A DNA stretch of 64,000 bases from Mya arenaria. Lineage: Eukaryota > Mollusca > Bivalvia > Myida > Myidae. Below the pieces are notes generated by a model, which saw only the letters and a program-made list of their open reading frames with translations, made no database searches and was not told where the DNA came from. The translations under genes were made by a program, and so were the position numbers. Within the stretch, counting starts at the first letter, position 1; each line of letters starts with the position of its first letter. The DNA is taken from the NCBI RefSeq assembly GCF_026914265.1, contig NC_069138.1:26007262-26071261 (forward strand). The letters are read 5' to 3'. Below, one piece after another: positions 12,500 through 26,090 of this stretch.

Positions 12500-15140
12500 C
12501 AGGAAAAACACAAAGTTCACCCATGCTATAGAAAATGACGTCTCCTCATTTATCTCCACTTTTACCATGATCGCAACACTACATATGTACATAAATCAAA
12601 CATCTTGCACTTCAATTTCTACTTTACATCTTCCATTTTATTACAATCCAAGTCTTTGTGAATGACCAAACATACATCAATACCAGAACAATAATCATTT
12701 TTTATCTTAAATATCAGAAATGTATCTGTTTCTTTTTTCAAACATTTGCCATTTCTCTTCATTCCAAAGTAAAGCGCACTGCACTATAAAGGCTGATCTA
12801 AGTAACATTACAAATTTTTACATAATTTGTTAAAATATAATACCAAATCAAAAACATTTCCACACTGAATCTATATCCTTTTTTTCCGCATGAATCTTAT
12901 AATTTCTGTGCGATTGAAATATCAGTATTTAAAAAGAAAAACCTGACCCTACTAACTGGGTCATAATGACCTCTTGCGTCATATCTCCCTCTCTTTTCTC
13001 TGTATTATATATTGTCTGTATCATCTGTTTTCCTCTCCTTATCTCCACTCCTACTGTTTCGTTACATTCGTCTGACCTTCTAAGTTTCTCATTTGACTCT
13101 CTTCATTATCACTACAAGGTCGTTTTACTATGGCACTCGGCTTTCTTTTTCGCCTGCTTCATGTCTATGTTTATAGCTGTTTTGTCGTTAACAACATCTG
13201 TATGTGTTCTACTAGTGTAACGTTTCTTCCTTAGCTAACACGCCCATGCTACCTTAAATTAAACTAGAAAACTATTCTCGGACTGAATTGTCCAAAAGCT
13301 AAGTATGAAATCATTAATATATACACGCGATTAACAATGATTGCTTTCAAAACCAAACACGACAGGGAATCCATGTGATCAAATGGTTGGTTTCAGTGCA
13401 AGATGGCGTCACCAAAACGCTCGACCGGAGCAAAACATCAAGGTCAAACATATAATTATAATAGTTTCTTGGAATTTAAAAATAGCCTGTCATATGCTCA
13501 CCTACCTAGTGTGTATTAGCATATCCATATTTTTCTCGAAACTTAAACCGTTTTCGACAACACATCTGCAATGTTTACAACACGTACGAAATCCGACTGG
13601 TAGATTACAGGCCCATTCATCATTTTGAAATGAGGTAATTATTTGGGAAAACACCATAAAAAACTTAAGTTTTGCTTAGATATAACAGGTACGTGCATTT
13701 GTGAACGCATATTTTAATGATTTTAAAAGATATGAGCACGAAAAGAAAATGATAGACTGCAGCTCGGATTTTAACAGAGATAGGTTGCAGTTCAATATAT
13801 AGGTCACTTAGATTCCCCGTCGTGCAAATGATTGGAAAAAAATTATAATGATTCAAGAATCAATGTATTATAACCCAAAAACCAAGAACGCACAAACAGA
13901 AACTCTACAACACCTATGCTTGATCTTTAAACAAGACCAGCATACAAAACGCTTATAAACTAATAATATATCAGTGAAACGGGCTTTTACGGGGATTCAA
14001 ACCATTGACCCTGTTCCGTCTGTATCGCAATGATCCAGACTTACAAAAAGGCCAAAGAAACCCCACGGAAGTCCAAACATGAAAAATAGAAGCTGAAGCG
14101 CAATGCTTTAATGATCCTAGTCTCCAATAGTTCAGAACCCGCCCTACACAGAACGGAAAGGTACTTCAAAGTTTCCCTACATATTTGTTCTTTCGTCGGC
14201 TTCCAGACACGAACTAACCATTTCAATGTCTTTCGCTGCTCATTTACCCTAACATCACGTGACCAAAACGGAAAAATCCATTTTAACAAACCCTTCAAAT
14301 TTAGACATTTTATACTAAAAGCATGACTTCACTATTAAACACACAAAATCATCCTAAAGAATTAATAAGAAAACAGCAGAACCCGTAAAATATCAAATAC
14401 TTTCCGGGCTCCGGACTACATGATTCCAGGAACATCACACTAGAATGTTCTTCTTTAGTGTTGTTGTTTCCTTTGTCGTCTGTAAACGTATATGTAATGG
14501 ATATCGTACTCACTGGACAATCTATACATATATACATCAGTTTCTCTTTTTACGTCATCATGCGGGAGTTAACCGTGCTCTCTCAGGACCAGGTCTTACA
14601 TCTTCGGCTATTTCTATATCCCCTGTAGCACTCCCTATGTTTCTACAAATATTTTCTTTAAACATATATGTATTTTCTTTTAAGTTACTTAGGGTAATGA
14701 GCGCCGCAATTGCTGTCTGTTGTGTCTACAAAATAGCATTAAAAGTCTTCTGAATCAACAGAATCTGACACATTGTCGTTCGTGACGTCAAGCTTCGCTT
14801 CTTTTTTTTCATATATTTGCCACTACCACGACAATATCAATGGCACATTCTTGTCTGTTGATGTCCCTCTAGGTTTAACGCGACGTATCAAATTTTTTAT
14901 GTAACTCTGCTGCTCTTGTTTTCTTTTTATAAAAAAACTTTCTGTTTGTTCAGTGTTTTTTTTTGCGAGTGCTGTTGTACGTCTATTTTTTCTTGGTAAT
15001 TCTTTTAGTTTATTTATTTATTTATTTATTACGCTGACGTGTAAGCGTTAACCTTAACCTATATACTATGTCTTCTATTGTTAATATTTATGAACACCAT
15101 GCAGAAAAAAAACTTTAATTTATCATTATATAAGAAACAT
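12500..15140. other. No gene seen
   Basis: AT-rich intergenic sequence. Open frames up to about 100 codons occur on both strands (for example 12966-13220, 14445-14753), but they overlap each other, lack domains, and have no splice or homology support. A short (TTTA)n run lies near 15010-15030. Confidence 0.45.
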
Positions 15141-15141
15141 G

Positions 15142-15509
15142 CAGGGCTTCCGTTAAAGGAAGTTTGGAAGTATAATACCCTCTTCAAGCTTGCCAACACT
15201 ACCAAACTATAGTCATTGGAAGTACAAATTCTTCAACTTTTTTGGAGAAAAATTCCAAAAGTGAATGATTCAGAATATTAAAATCTGTTGTCATTGTTAC
15301 TTTATGTCAACATTTTTAATAAGTCTTGAATTAAATGTATTCCTTAAATACAAATTTTGAAGTTTGAAAGCTATAGATATAAATTGTTTAATATTCTAAG
15401 TATCTAGTTGGGCCAAAGTGGAAAGTTCTTGAGTTTGATAGGCAAACACTTCCAAATTTCAGAGAAATCTTCAGACTTCTAGTTTTAAATTTTTTAATGG
15501 AAGCCCTGA
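15142..15509. mobile_element. MITE-like element with CAGGGCTTCC ends (hAT-like)
   Basis: The left end 'CAGGGCTTCCGTTAAA' is the inverse of the right end 'TTTAATGGAAGCCCTG' with one mismatch. About 368 bp, no coding capacity. CAGGG-type termini are typical of hAT elements. The flanks 'GAAACATG' and 'AAACACAT' are similar but not a perfect 8-bp target duplication, so the superfamily call is tentative. Confidence 0.65.
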
Positions 15510-16379
15510 AACACATATTATAAAAAAGTTACCAAAAGATATGAGAATATTGCTCATGAATTAAAAGTAGCCCTTCAACATGGAGCAATTGAGATCATTT
15601 TGTTCTGCTATTATACTAAAATCATAATGAAAAATATGTTGTTTACTTATAAACATTCCAAATAATAAGCTTTATGCTTTTTTTATATTGAATAAAATGT
15701 GTAAAGTCTAGTCAAATAGGAGTTAAATATAATATATTTGCTTATTTATCTGATAACATGTCATGTATGCTTTATTCAGAATGAATTGGCTGATGTGAAG
15801 ATGTAGACATCGAGACTTTTTTCAAAAAAGCGACTGGACAACAGCAAAGAACCGACACTGAGCCAGACTCTGCTTAACACGTTGGAGACATGGGTAGGAA
15901 TCCACACTAGGCACATTTATGTTAACGGCTAGCTTGTGGATGACAGCACATGCCACAATACCTCTTGATGCTTTTACTGGTATCAGACAGATCTAAACAT
16001 AGGTAAAATGCAAGAAATGCATTCATATGTAAATGAACTGTTTGATAAAATCTTTCATATATTCAAAAAGCATAAAAAGCATTTATAAACAAATAAAATA
16101 ATAAGGAGATCATAATATTATAATATAATCCTGTAATGATCAGTGCTCATAGTTTTATATCCTGTTTTGATAATATGAAGACAAGTCTGTCTTGAATTGT
16201 GAGAGCTACCATACGCATTCATGGTATCAATGACTGTGACAATTACTGGTCAATTTTCTGATATCTGCTGTCGTTTTATTTTGTTCACGACATAAATAAA
16301 ATGTAATCTTATCAATACCCGGTCGTGCATAGCTCAATCACTGTCGATAACAGTCATATAATTGTGAAAACTGCGACCT
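15510..16379. other. No gene seen
   Basis: AT-rich spacer between the hAT-like MITE and the Harbinger relic. It may include the 5' or non-coding part of the latter. Confidence 0.4.
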
Positions 16380-17350
16380 GATGATACCGGAATGGGGGCC
16401 GGGAAATGGTATTGCACAAATCATGTTACAGGTTTACGATATTCCGTTTTCACTTCATCTAATTGACCTTGACATTACCGAGTGACATCTTGGATTTTTT
16501 GCAGTGAACAAGAGAACATACATTTGCTGTCACAAACAGCCATGACGTTGATTGATGGAAAGTTTTTCCTATTGATAATTTTTTATGTCCGTCTTAAGGC
16601 ATTATGATGCGAACATGCGATCCATCAACAGCGCCTATCACGTGAGGGAAACCGGCAACTGAGTAAACATTCCTCATGATATCCATCTGCTGGTTTAGGC
16701 TGGGTCACTTAACAAATTTGTCTGCTCTGACCACAAACTGTTCGTGACATCGGCGATAACACAGCTCGCTGTTGTTTTGTCGCCTCCAATTGAATCGCCA
16801 ACTATATGAAAGAGTTTGTAAAAACAAGTCTATTAAATGAACACGATTGAAGACAAGTAAGTGATATTTCAAATAAGTTGATAAAATAACAATCAATCTT
16901 AAATAATATTGATATATATACCTGCATAAATGAGCAAGAAGCATAGTATCTCAGGGCAAGGAAAACTTAAGCGACTCGTTTTCCGCTCCAACTCATTTCC
17001 AATCGGTTGAGTAAGTGTTAAATACCCTTGGATCCAAATCTGTACCGCCTACGCATTTCTATATTATCAGTGTCCATGTTGATGGTAAAGTTTCTATAAA
17101 TCCGTTCTTTTTCTGCGATTGTTGACCACTGTTCCTATTATTGCGGCCATTTTTAACGTCACCAACTGTTTTAACGTCAATCTAACGCTGGTCCAGACCA
17201 AAGTTAGAAGAGTCGTTAAGCGTAAGTGTTAAGTTTGAACAACTCATTTTTATCAACGTTAAAGTAACCGTTAATTTTAACGTTGACAGCGTAACATTTA
17301 ACGATGATAGTTAACGTTAAATCCTTAATGAGTTTTGAACAACCGGGCCG
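16380..17350 (-). mobile_element. PIF/Harbinger DNA transposon relic (HARBI1-like transposase)
   Basis: On the minus strand, 16682-16603 reads MRNVYSVAGFPHVIGAVDGS followed by HVRI, the conserved 'AGFPNVVGAIDGTHI' block of HARBI1-type transposases, containing the first catalytic Asp. Further downstream on the same strand, about 16600-16515 reads NRKNFPSINVMAVCDSKCMF, matching the family's 'NRKxFHSINVQxVCD' block with the second Asp. The right end near 17335-17349 reads 'TTTGAACAACCGGGCC', a typical Harbinger-like terminus preceded by 'GTTAACGTTAA' motifs. The reading frame is broken in several places and the left end is not clear. Old, inactive copy. Confidence 0.85.
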
Positions 17351-18031
17351 TAAAGTACTATTGAACTGCTTATATCTGAACTGATGCATTGACAATTCTT
17401 GCTAGAATTGATATGGATAACAATATAAAAAGAAAAACACTTTCGAACACGGTACAAAAATGTGTATTGTTAAGCATATACTGATATAGTAAACCTTTAT
17501 AAATTTGCTTTTAATCATTTCTTTATTTAATGACTTTCACTATAAAACCTACATGCAAGCTTATTTCGCGTTAACAATAATTATGTTATCATACAGATAT
17601 GCGTAAATTTGCTAATTGTAAACGCATACTAGCTTAAACTTTATTTGATAATTGTATATTACAATAATGTTAAACTATAAACATATGGCATGCATGTTTT
17701 AAAGAAAATTATATAAATTACAAAAACAACTGGCGGTAACTTCCTCCAAAATACAGTTCAAATAAAACGTTAACCTTATAGCAACAGATGCTATGCTATA
17801 AATGGTAAAAGTTTTGTCATTAAATTGAGTTCCATAGTAAAAAAAACAATGAATTGTGTACATTTAAAAGATATGAGCCTTTGAATTGAGATTATGAATT
17901 AATAGCCACATGGTCACTAATTCCTCAGTTAATAAGCGCCAAAGTATCGGTTAAAGTCAAATGAGTAAAACATGAAATTGCCTTAAAATACTCAAATAAA
18001 ACATTTATGCATCAACCTATATTGTACGCCT
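17351..18031. other. 5' flank of gene B, no gene seen
   Basis: Partly homologous to the 5' flank of gene A (17690-17790 against 2335-2440). No exon seen. Confidence 0.45.
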
Positions 18032-18379
18032 TTAAAGCTGCACTCTCAAAAACTTACCGTTTTCCCAACTTTTTTATTTTTTGTCTTGTAATAAGATTTT
18101 TTTTTGCGTAAATACCTGCTTACAAGTGATGAAAGACTGCTGATCAGATAGCAGATTTTCATATTTCTATTACAAATTGAATGTTTTATGGCTTAAACGG
18201 TTTAAGAAAAATGCATAAAACATCAATTTTGGGACGGAAGTATAAAAAGCTGCGAGCTGATATTTTGTCAGCAGTCTTGTATCACTGGTTTGCAGATATT
18301 TACGAAAAATTTGCTCGTTCCAAGACAAAAAATAAAAAAAAGTTGTCAAACGTTCAATCTGTGAGAGTGCAGCTTTAAA
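18032..18379. mobile_element. Full-length foldback MITE, 'TTTAAAGCTGCACTCTCA' ends
   Basis: The ends 'TTTAAAGCTGCACTCTCA' and 'TGAGAGTGCAGCTTTAAA' are inverse, and almost the whole 348 bp folds back on itself ('GCTTAAACGGTTTAAG' lies at the middle). Both strands are open for over 60 codons, which reflects the palindrome. A half copy of the same family is at 52495-52697. Confidence 0.9.
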
Positions 18380-18559
18380 TGGCATGTATTGGGCTTTAAA
18401 GTATACACTGCTTTTTTTCTTTCACATCATTTAGATATTGCTTTCATGATCGCATTTTTAGTTCGTTGGCAAAATAGTGTTATGTATGCATATCTTCATT
18501 CTAAAGTATGTATAGGTTAATTAAACGTATTTAATAAACTTTGAAACACTTTGAAAACA

Positions 18560-18738
18560 CGTCCCCTTTAACAAACTTATACTACTGAGCTACTGTATGA
18601 AAACCGACGATTATCATTATCGCGTTACCTTTATCACCGAGTTATCACATTCAGTGGGAACGTTTTTATCTCAAATCATTCACAAACACTCATTTTTATA
18701 TAAAATAAACTCATGCACAATTAAAAGTTTAGTTTGTG
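18560..18738 (+). promoter_or_regulatory. Proximal promoter/5' leader of gene B
   Basis: Aligns with 2641-2820 before gene A. Contains 'TTTTTATATAAAATAAAC' around 18694-18711, a strong TATA-like sequence about 35-40 bp before the ATG, implying a very short 5' UTR if it is used. Confidence 0.5.
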
Positions 18739-21700
18739 ATGGAAAAAGACGTTGAGAAAAATATAAACACTGATGTACGACAGGACAATGAGGAAAATAG
18801 ACGATACCGAAAGACTAATGTGCAAGACGAAGTATCTGGGCGAATGTCTTCAGCTAATCGCGGGAGAGGTAATAGAACTGCAACTATGCACGGCGAAGTA
18901 CCGGGACGAATGGCTTTAGCTAATTATACTTGTCACGATAAAAATAATAGGAGAGCTAAAGGTAGCATCGTTTCCGGTACCATAACCAGCAGTGATATTG
19001 GTATGTATAAACTTTCTCTTTTTCATTAAAGGTTTTTCAAACGTTTAAACTAAATATGTTTGGTGTAGTACATGTGAAATGAATCTTAATTTGTAGCCGC
19101 AACCGAGGCGTGAAAAGGTTTCGATTCTGAGATGGAACCGATTATTATCAATCAATTAATCATAGCCGGTGAATAACACACCGCCACAAAGTTTACATCT
19201 GTTTGCAAGTTAAGTGTTTAAAACTTTAAATGACCGTAGCTTTAACTCCCCTACGCTTTAAATAAACTAATGAAATATCTATAGCCTTTCGGCCGGTTTC
19301 ACACATCCGAGGTACTTCCACCATAAGTCATGAACTTTTACGAATCACATGGATCGAACGTCTACAGACGCAGGCTAATACCGCTGAAAAAAGCCTTCAT
19401 AAATTTTCGCATTGACAAACGAATATTATTGAGATGTGGAAATTGACTGTTAGAAGCTCTGCATATTCGGTCTAGTCTTCGGTGAAAGTGTCAGTGTGAT
19501 GGTGCTTTGCTTCGCCACTCGTGAAATCTTTACTTTTGACGTTCACGAGGTTAATTTTTTCACGGGCGCACACTGAAACAAACATTTTTATCGTTTTATT
19601 TTATGTTTGAAAGGATATGAAATGACATTATATTGTAGTATTTCAGAAAAGTGGCTAAATTGTATGCGAAAAGAACGTCATTTCGTAAATGACGTCGATC
19701 AAATTGTGTCCCAGCCCTTTGCGCGCTGATGTTTGATATGGATGTAAGAATTGGCTAAAATGTAGAATCAGTGAATATATACAGGAAAGAAAATTATAAA
19801 TTGGTATATTAGCGATTAATATGAAGTCGCATTTAAACTACATCCATCCATTTCGCTGGAACCTTTCCCATTGAAAAAAGCAACAAAACATAGATAAAAT
19901 TAAAACGATCTTGACCTCACCATCATATCTTGCTCCACAAACATGCTGCCGAAGTTTTATAAATGCTCATACCCGATGATAAGCAATATACATGAACAGT
20001 TCGCATTGGTTTCACTTAACCGATCAAAAAATCGTAGCTTTTACTTGGTAAGCGTGGTGACAAACGAATATTTTGGAGATATGGAAATTGACTGTTATAA
20101 GCTCTGCATGATTGGTCTTCTCTTCGGTGCAAAGAGCCATTGCGATCGTGCTTTGTTTAAACTGACTGATGAGCATGTTTTGCAAAATGTTATATTAAGA
20201 TATTATGATGTCACCAATGCTTAAATATTTTTCAGAACGTGGTCCATCTCCAAGTGACGCGGATAAATCATCGGAGGTAAATATTACTTTTTTAATCATT
20301 TTTTTCTAACGGACAACGCTTGTATAAGTGACAGGCAGATAAAACTTGATGGGAAAATCGGCTAAAAGTTAAATGCTCGTAAGAGTATATACCGAAGTGA
20401 GGGCGCAGTCAGTCTGAATCGGGCCTTGTATTAAATGCAAAATATACTTTAAATCCTGTTTAGTGAATGTAAATATTTGTCAAGGCACGAGTCCGAGTCT
20501 ATAACACTTTTCAGTTATTTAACCATTTGTTTTCAATTATAAAGACCAATGATAGATAGCCCGATGCATTAAGGACCGTTAGCCGCACCGGATGTTTCGT
20601 TGTAGGTTTCAATCTCTCTAAGTTTACGAACCTTTGGCAACAAGATTCGCTAAAAAAATATCATGAAAAATCTATCTTTTTCAGTCAATTCGTTCAACAT
20701 TATATATATTCAGCAACTAAGCGTTCTAATAATATGAGCAGGTGAGAATTTGAACAGGTCGCAGCTCGCATGGGTTTACAAAAACGTATTTGCTTATCAT
20801 AATGAGCTGTAAGTGCATTGAATACTCTATTTATATGATTGTGTTCTTCAGGCCGTGCTCGAGCCATCCTCTTCACGTGAGTTTAAAATTAAATTCATTT
20901 ATATCTAGAACATAACCATCGTATAAATACCAAGGGGCTGATTCTTTTTTTTCAAATAGTTTTTTTTATCTTGTCTAAGGACAAACTAAGATGTAAAGGT
21001 AATTGTCTGTTTCAGTGTAAGATCGCAATATATTTCACCGAAAGTTATATTTCATGAGGTGACACTATTCACGATCGTATATTGACGCAAACACTATTTA
21101 TTTTTATTATGTGCTTGAAAGGGTATAACATGACATTATATTGTAGTTTCTAGAAAAGAGCGCCAAATTGTATACGAAGGAACGTCATTGAAAGTGTGTC
21201 CCAGCCCTGCGCTGATCTTTGATCCAGACGTAAGAATTGGCTAAAATGTGGAAACACTCAGAACATCAAGTTGATATTTTTACTGTTTGAAACAGGGAAA
21301 TGTCTTCTTAATTTCACTGATGTATCTATATCAGCTACAGGACAGCAAAAAATAAATCGGTATACTAACGATCAATATGAAGTCGCTTTTCTTATTACGT
21401 CCATTTATTTCGCTGGAACATGGATACATATAAAATGATATTGACCTAACCATATCTTGCTCAACAAGCATGCTGTCAAAGTTTTATAAATGCTCATTTC
21501 CCCGTGCAAAGCATTTAAACATGCACAGTTCGCTTAATTTCACTTAAACCGATCAAAAAAATCGTAGCTTTCACTTGTGCTCGCAAGAACGGCGTTTTGA
21601 CAAACAAATATCTTTTGGTAGATGAAATTGACTGTTTGAACCTCTGCATATTCGGTCTTCTCTTCGGTGAAAGTGTCAGTGTGACCGTGTTTCAACTGAT

Positions 21701-24700
21701 TGACGAGCATGTTTCGCAAAATTTTATATTAAGATATTTTGATGACATCAACACATATTTTGTTTTCAGAGTGTGGTCCACATTCAAGCAACGCGAATAA
21801 GTCATCGGAGGTAAATATTACCTTATCGAATTAAACTAACGAAACACGCTCGCATAAATAACAGACATGGAATACTTTGAGCCAAAACTGGGGTTAACAT
21901 TCTTAATATATGTTAAGTATGTATCGAAGTGAGGGCGCAACCAGTACGAATGAGGCCTTCTATTTTATTTTAGAACGCTAAACATATTTTAACTCATTTC
22001 AAGTCCATATAATTATTTGTCGCATCGCGGGTCTGCGTCAATGCCGTCTTAAAGACAATCAACCATTTCTATCCAATAGCGACTTACGCTAGATAGTATG
22101 GAGATTCAGGATTGTTAAACGCACCGGATGCTCATCAAGTTTACGAACTTTTGACTGTTATGTTTGCTTATAATATCATGAAAAAGTGCTATGGCAGTCA
22201 ATCCGTTCTACTAAATTTAGTCAGTGACTAAGCGTTCTATGGATTACAAGCTGAGGACAATTTGATCGACACTCAGTTCGCATTAGTTAACAAAATGTTG
22301 TTTTTATGAACTTATTTAACTGTGCAAACATAGTTTTAATTAGCCGTTTAAGATGTTTGTGTAGAATCAGTCGTACAAACATACTTTACAAGTGTGTTCT
22401 CTGAGTTACTTAACGTAATGAGTTGCACGTGTATTTCATACTTTTACATGGATATGTTCTTCAGGCCGTGCTCGAGACATCCTCTGCACGTGAGTTTAAA
22501 ATTTTCATTTATATCCAATATATTACCATCGTAAGAATACGTTAAGACGAATAAATATATTTTCACTTTTTTCTCACTTATGCCTATTAAGGACAATCTT
22601 AAAATGATTTCTGTATGTTAACGATCAATATGATTTCGCAGTTTTATTTACGTCTACCCATTTCGCTGGAGTTTTTCTATTGAAAAATAAAAAAATAAAG
22701 ATAAAAGTAAAATTATCTTGACCTTACCACCATATCTTGCTTCACAAGCATGCTGCCAAAGCTTGAAAAATGTGTGCAGAAACGTACAGTCCAAAGGTAA
22801 AATGTGTTTATCCAATGGTAGTCAATGTTGCTGTCTTTGCATAAACGGTTAAGGATATGTCGTTGCAGCATTATTTGGCGCGATTTGGACGATGGTCTGC
22901 CAATGTTCGAATGGTTTATGTACTGAATTGGCATTTATAGGACAGAGTTGTTTCAGAGTTTGTTCGTTTAAGGTTAAGTATACTTTTTGCAATCCCATTT
23001 GTAATTTGAACATTTGTTTGTTACAATTAAATGTTTTGTTTTACTTTTCTGATTCATTAACCAAGGAGTAAGAATGTTGGGATGCATAAGGTATTTGACA
23101 TACGCCATAACAACTGTTGACAAACAATATAATATAACTGCACATAATGTGAAATATAAAGTCGGCATTTAAATATTTTCAGTTGTTACTGCGTCTTTTT
23201 CTTCCACTTTGCTCGATGTGCATTGCAACATCCAGCATTGTTTTACCTAACTGGGCCAAGGGCGAAACAGACCAAGTAGCGGTTGGTTTGTTCAAATGTT
23301 GCAATTTTACCGATGAAAATCAAACTGACTGTTCACCACTGTCTGACTGTGTTCCATCAGATTCAAGTAAGTATGGGACCTTTTTGAATGTGGAAACAGG
23401 CGTATTCAAACCTAGTCAATCGTCTGCATATATTAGACTGAGATATTTCTTTTCCATTGTAATTTAATAATTATTATATTTGCATACATATTGAAAGAAG
23501 TATGCCTTTTTTCCCCTTCTCGTATATTTTGTTTAAGATAATGTTATGATTCTTACCGGATGTTCTCGGAATAAATTATATAAGAACAGTTCGAATAACG
23601 GTATAGCATGACTTAACTCATAATCGGCACTAACATATTTTATGGGTGATGATTTGATGTTTTTAAATTATAAGTATTCACTTTAGAGTAAACTACACGC
23701 ATTATATATTAAACAATACTCACATCAACATATTTTCTTAATGTTTTTCATGAATTTCAAATTTGTGGAGTTACATTTGTTTTTAATTGCAGATTTATTA
23801 ATATCAAATGAGTATCGTTAACTCCATGTTTGCTGAAAACCTTGTCTTCAATCATGATCAAACATATGTCTAAAATGCAAATTATTGTATAATCCAAAGA
23901 ACAACTATTGATAGTTTGTATTTCTTTTAGAATTCATTCCGCTAAGTAAGGCAGCTGCCGGTCTACAGATCACATACGTCCTTTTACACGTTGTAACTAT
24001 CGTACTGGCAACAATAAGCCAAAACAAAAAAGAATTGGATAAACGATTTAAATGGCAATTGGGCAATGCAGTAATTGTTTTCCTTGCAGGTAATATTTTA
24101 GTGCTCAATATTGTTATGTTCATTAAAAACAAGAGTTGCGAAAACTTGTACAATTGCTAATAACTGACAATTTTTATCACGTGGTATACACACACTGTGA
24201 AATAGTAAGGACATATTTGGTTTGTTTGACTCCTGATCTGTTGTTCCTAATTATATGTTTAAAATGTGATTTCTATCAAATATATGAATGTAGTACATTA
24301 AAATTAATGTAGGAATTTATAAAGCTAAAAGCTTGAATTATATTAATTTTCAGCAGCCATTTGCTACATCAGCATCGTCGTATATTTATCCGGTGTCATC
24401 CAAACCGACATCTTAATAGGATATCCAACCAACTTGTCAATCCATCTGACGCTGTCATCATGTGCTGTCTACCTCTCGTATGCTGCCGTCTGCTTTAAAA
24501 AACTCAAGTTTCTTATATGCGTACCCATTTTGACTGGTTATATGTATTTTGTGGTATCTTTTTTCCCGGATTTTATTGTGTATTTTACGATAATAATAGT
24601 TGTATTAGCCGCATTTGTATGTTTTACGGACAGGAAAGTTAACAACAGGAACAGGAATAGTTCAGACGACCCTACATGCTTCAAACGTAGCTTGCATGAA

Positions 24701-24706
24701 CTTTAA
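18739..24706 (+). CDS. Gene B: paralog of A, 9 exons; Cys-rich exon contains a stop
   Basis: Exons: 18739-19000, 20236-20276, 20852-20876, 21770-21810, 22465-22489, Cys exon ending 22972, 23183-23366, 23931-24089, 24354-24706. Same order as gene A, with two 41/25-nt exon pairs and only two GEVPGR units. The homologous start of the Cys exon is 22749, which gives a TAA at 22850. An internal acceptor at 22869 has the same phase and gives a 397-aa protein without stops. The loop carries GLFKCC, NFT and the nine-residue spacing to the next Cys. Unlike the other copies it has a 20-residue charged C-terminal tail after TM6 (ending KRSLHEL). Gene B is either functional through the internal acceptor or a young pseudogene; the intact downstream exons favour the former. 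Confidence 0.65.
19430..22490 (+). repeat. Tandem duplication of a small-exon cassette within gene B
   Basis: Blocks of about 1.5 kb recur, each with 'GAAATTGACTGTT' plus 'TCTTCGGTG', a region resembling the start of the Cys exon (about 19940 and 21465, 'CATGCTG(C/T)C(G/A)AAG'), one 41-nt exon and one 25-nt exon. Gene A has the same doubled arrangement, so the duplication predates the A/B split. The Cys-exon starts at 19940 and 21465 are decayed relics. Confidence 0.7.
22749..22972 (+). other. Cys-rich exon of gene B with in-frame TAA and alternative acceptor
   Basis: From the acceptor at 22747-22748 the frame reads CCQSLKNVCRNVQSKGKMC, then SNGSQCCCLCING, clearly homologous to the Cys-rich exons of C and D (NTCRNGxxRGQIC), and then TAA at 22850-22852. 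Past the stop the same frame continues to CQCSNGLCTELAF and the conserved CSFK end. A second AG at 22867-22868 leaves a 104-nt exon in correct phase, the same length as the gene A Cys exon. Confidence 0.7.
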
Positions 24707-25139
24707 GATGAAGAAATTATAATGACAATCGACCCACTCTCTGTTCACGGCATGCTATAACTCCAAATATCTGTTTATAAAACTATATTACCTTTTGAGC
24801 CATTTTCATTTGCAAAATTGCCATATATTCTCAAGTTAAACCCCATATACAAAATAGGTTACACTGATCTTTCATATTTTTGGTTATAAATATGCATTGC
24901 ATGTTAGTAAGAACATGTACTCCCAATTGAACGTGCGTAACCCCATGAGTGAACAGATTCGATTTATAAATATATATCGCCGCAATATACAGTAAATAAA
25001 TGTAATTTTGGTTTCAGATTTTTGTCAATGCTTACATGTTGAGTATTGTTAGCAATGAATTTAGAATACAATCTACATCTGGAGTGTTATAAGCTAAAAA
25101 TGCCTGATTAAAGATATTCACACGTGAATGGAATAGAAC
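24707..25139. other. 3' flank of gene B; no gene seen
   Basis: Contains an AATAAA near 24997. Nothing else recognised. Confidence 0.4.
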
Positions 25140-25860
25140 AGATCAACCGGACATTTTGGGTTGGTCAGAACCATCGTTACGTCAGACGTCAGTATAACGT
25201 TGACATACATTGATTTGCCGGATATGGCAAAGGTACCTGGTCACCGACTGTTTTGTAGTACGTCCCCGAACAGACTATTGTCCGAGGCAGACAACGGTCC
25301 ACGTTGAAAGCTGTATTTTGAATACTGCCTTAGGTTCCAATCCGCGAATGCACTGAGGCAGCCTGGGTTCGCATGTATGAGGAAATCAAATAGGAACAGA
25401 CCGTTTATGCCTCCTACATTCAAACCCGAAAATCAAAAATCACTGAAAACTTGAGTAAAACGTTTCGCGAGATCACCAAAATATTACGCTTCCAAGACTT
25501 CGGCCAATTTTCTGCAAAGATGAATCGAAATTCTTTGTCCATTTAAATGACGGTGGCGGCATGTGAAAAGGCAGAAACATGAGCGGTTTAAGGACAGATG
25601 TGTCATTGAACACCATGGGTTTGAAGGTCCATCTGTTATTGTCTGGGATGAGGTAATTATGATAGATCTATAGACCAGTATGTGACCCGTGACGGTTCTT
25701 TAACCGGTGTTCGTTATCGCGGCGAAAATCTCAGATGAACTTTTGAGGTCGGTTTCTGGTGCATTAAGTGCCGGTTTGTGCGTATGGGTGTTTACTCTTC
25801 CTCAAACCAAGCCCGGTTTGTCAACACGTACTTTGAACTCTAGGATATAACACGAAGATT
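25140..25860 (+). mobile_element. Tc1-like transposase relic
   Basis: Fragments in different frames match Tc1-family transposase blocks in order: FCKDESKFFVHLNDG (the 'LFTDESRFxLxxxDG' block with a catalytic Asp) near 25510-25555, GPSVIVWDEV (the 'GSVMVWGGI' block) near 25625-25655, and DRSIDQYVTRDGSLTGVRYR near 25663-25722. The coding frame is broken several times and the third catalytic residue is not seen. Old, inactive. Confidence 0.8.
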
Positions 25861-25979
25861 TATGCTGGCGATCCAAAACCTTTGTTTTCACTTATCCGAC
25901 CGAGCCGAAAAAAATATTTTTGGGAAATGAAATTTTCTTCCATGTTCTCATTTATTTTGAGAAACAAAATATTTATAAG

Positions 25980-26090
25980 ACTATATTTTTCACTCTCGTT
26001 GGCAACTTCTTTTCCCATTTTTTTTTACTGCAAACCAAACTCACATGCGTCCAGGCCGGGAATGGAACCTAGGTCGCAAAGTTAATAATC
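25980..26090 (-). mobile_element. Possible tRNA-derived SINE fragment
   Basis: On the minus strand, 'GACCTAGGTTCCATTCCCGG' resembles a tRNA B box (GGTTCRANNCC), followed by 'CCTGGACGCATGTGAGTTTG', a tail type seen in tRNA-derived SINEs. No convincing A box at the right distance was found. Weak call. Confidence 0.3.

Noticed and set aside
12966-14753. Several 80-100-codon frames as small genes
   Set aside because: They overlap on opposite strands, have no domain, homology or splice support, and their number is what AT-rich intergenic sequence yields by chance.
18170-18385. Opposed 65-71-codon frames
   Set aside because: Both fall within the palindromic MITE at 18032-18379.
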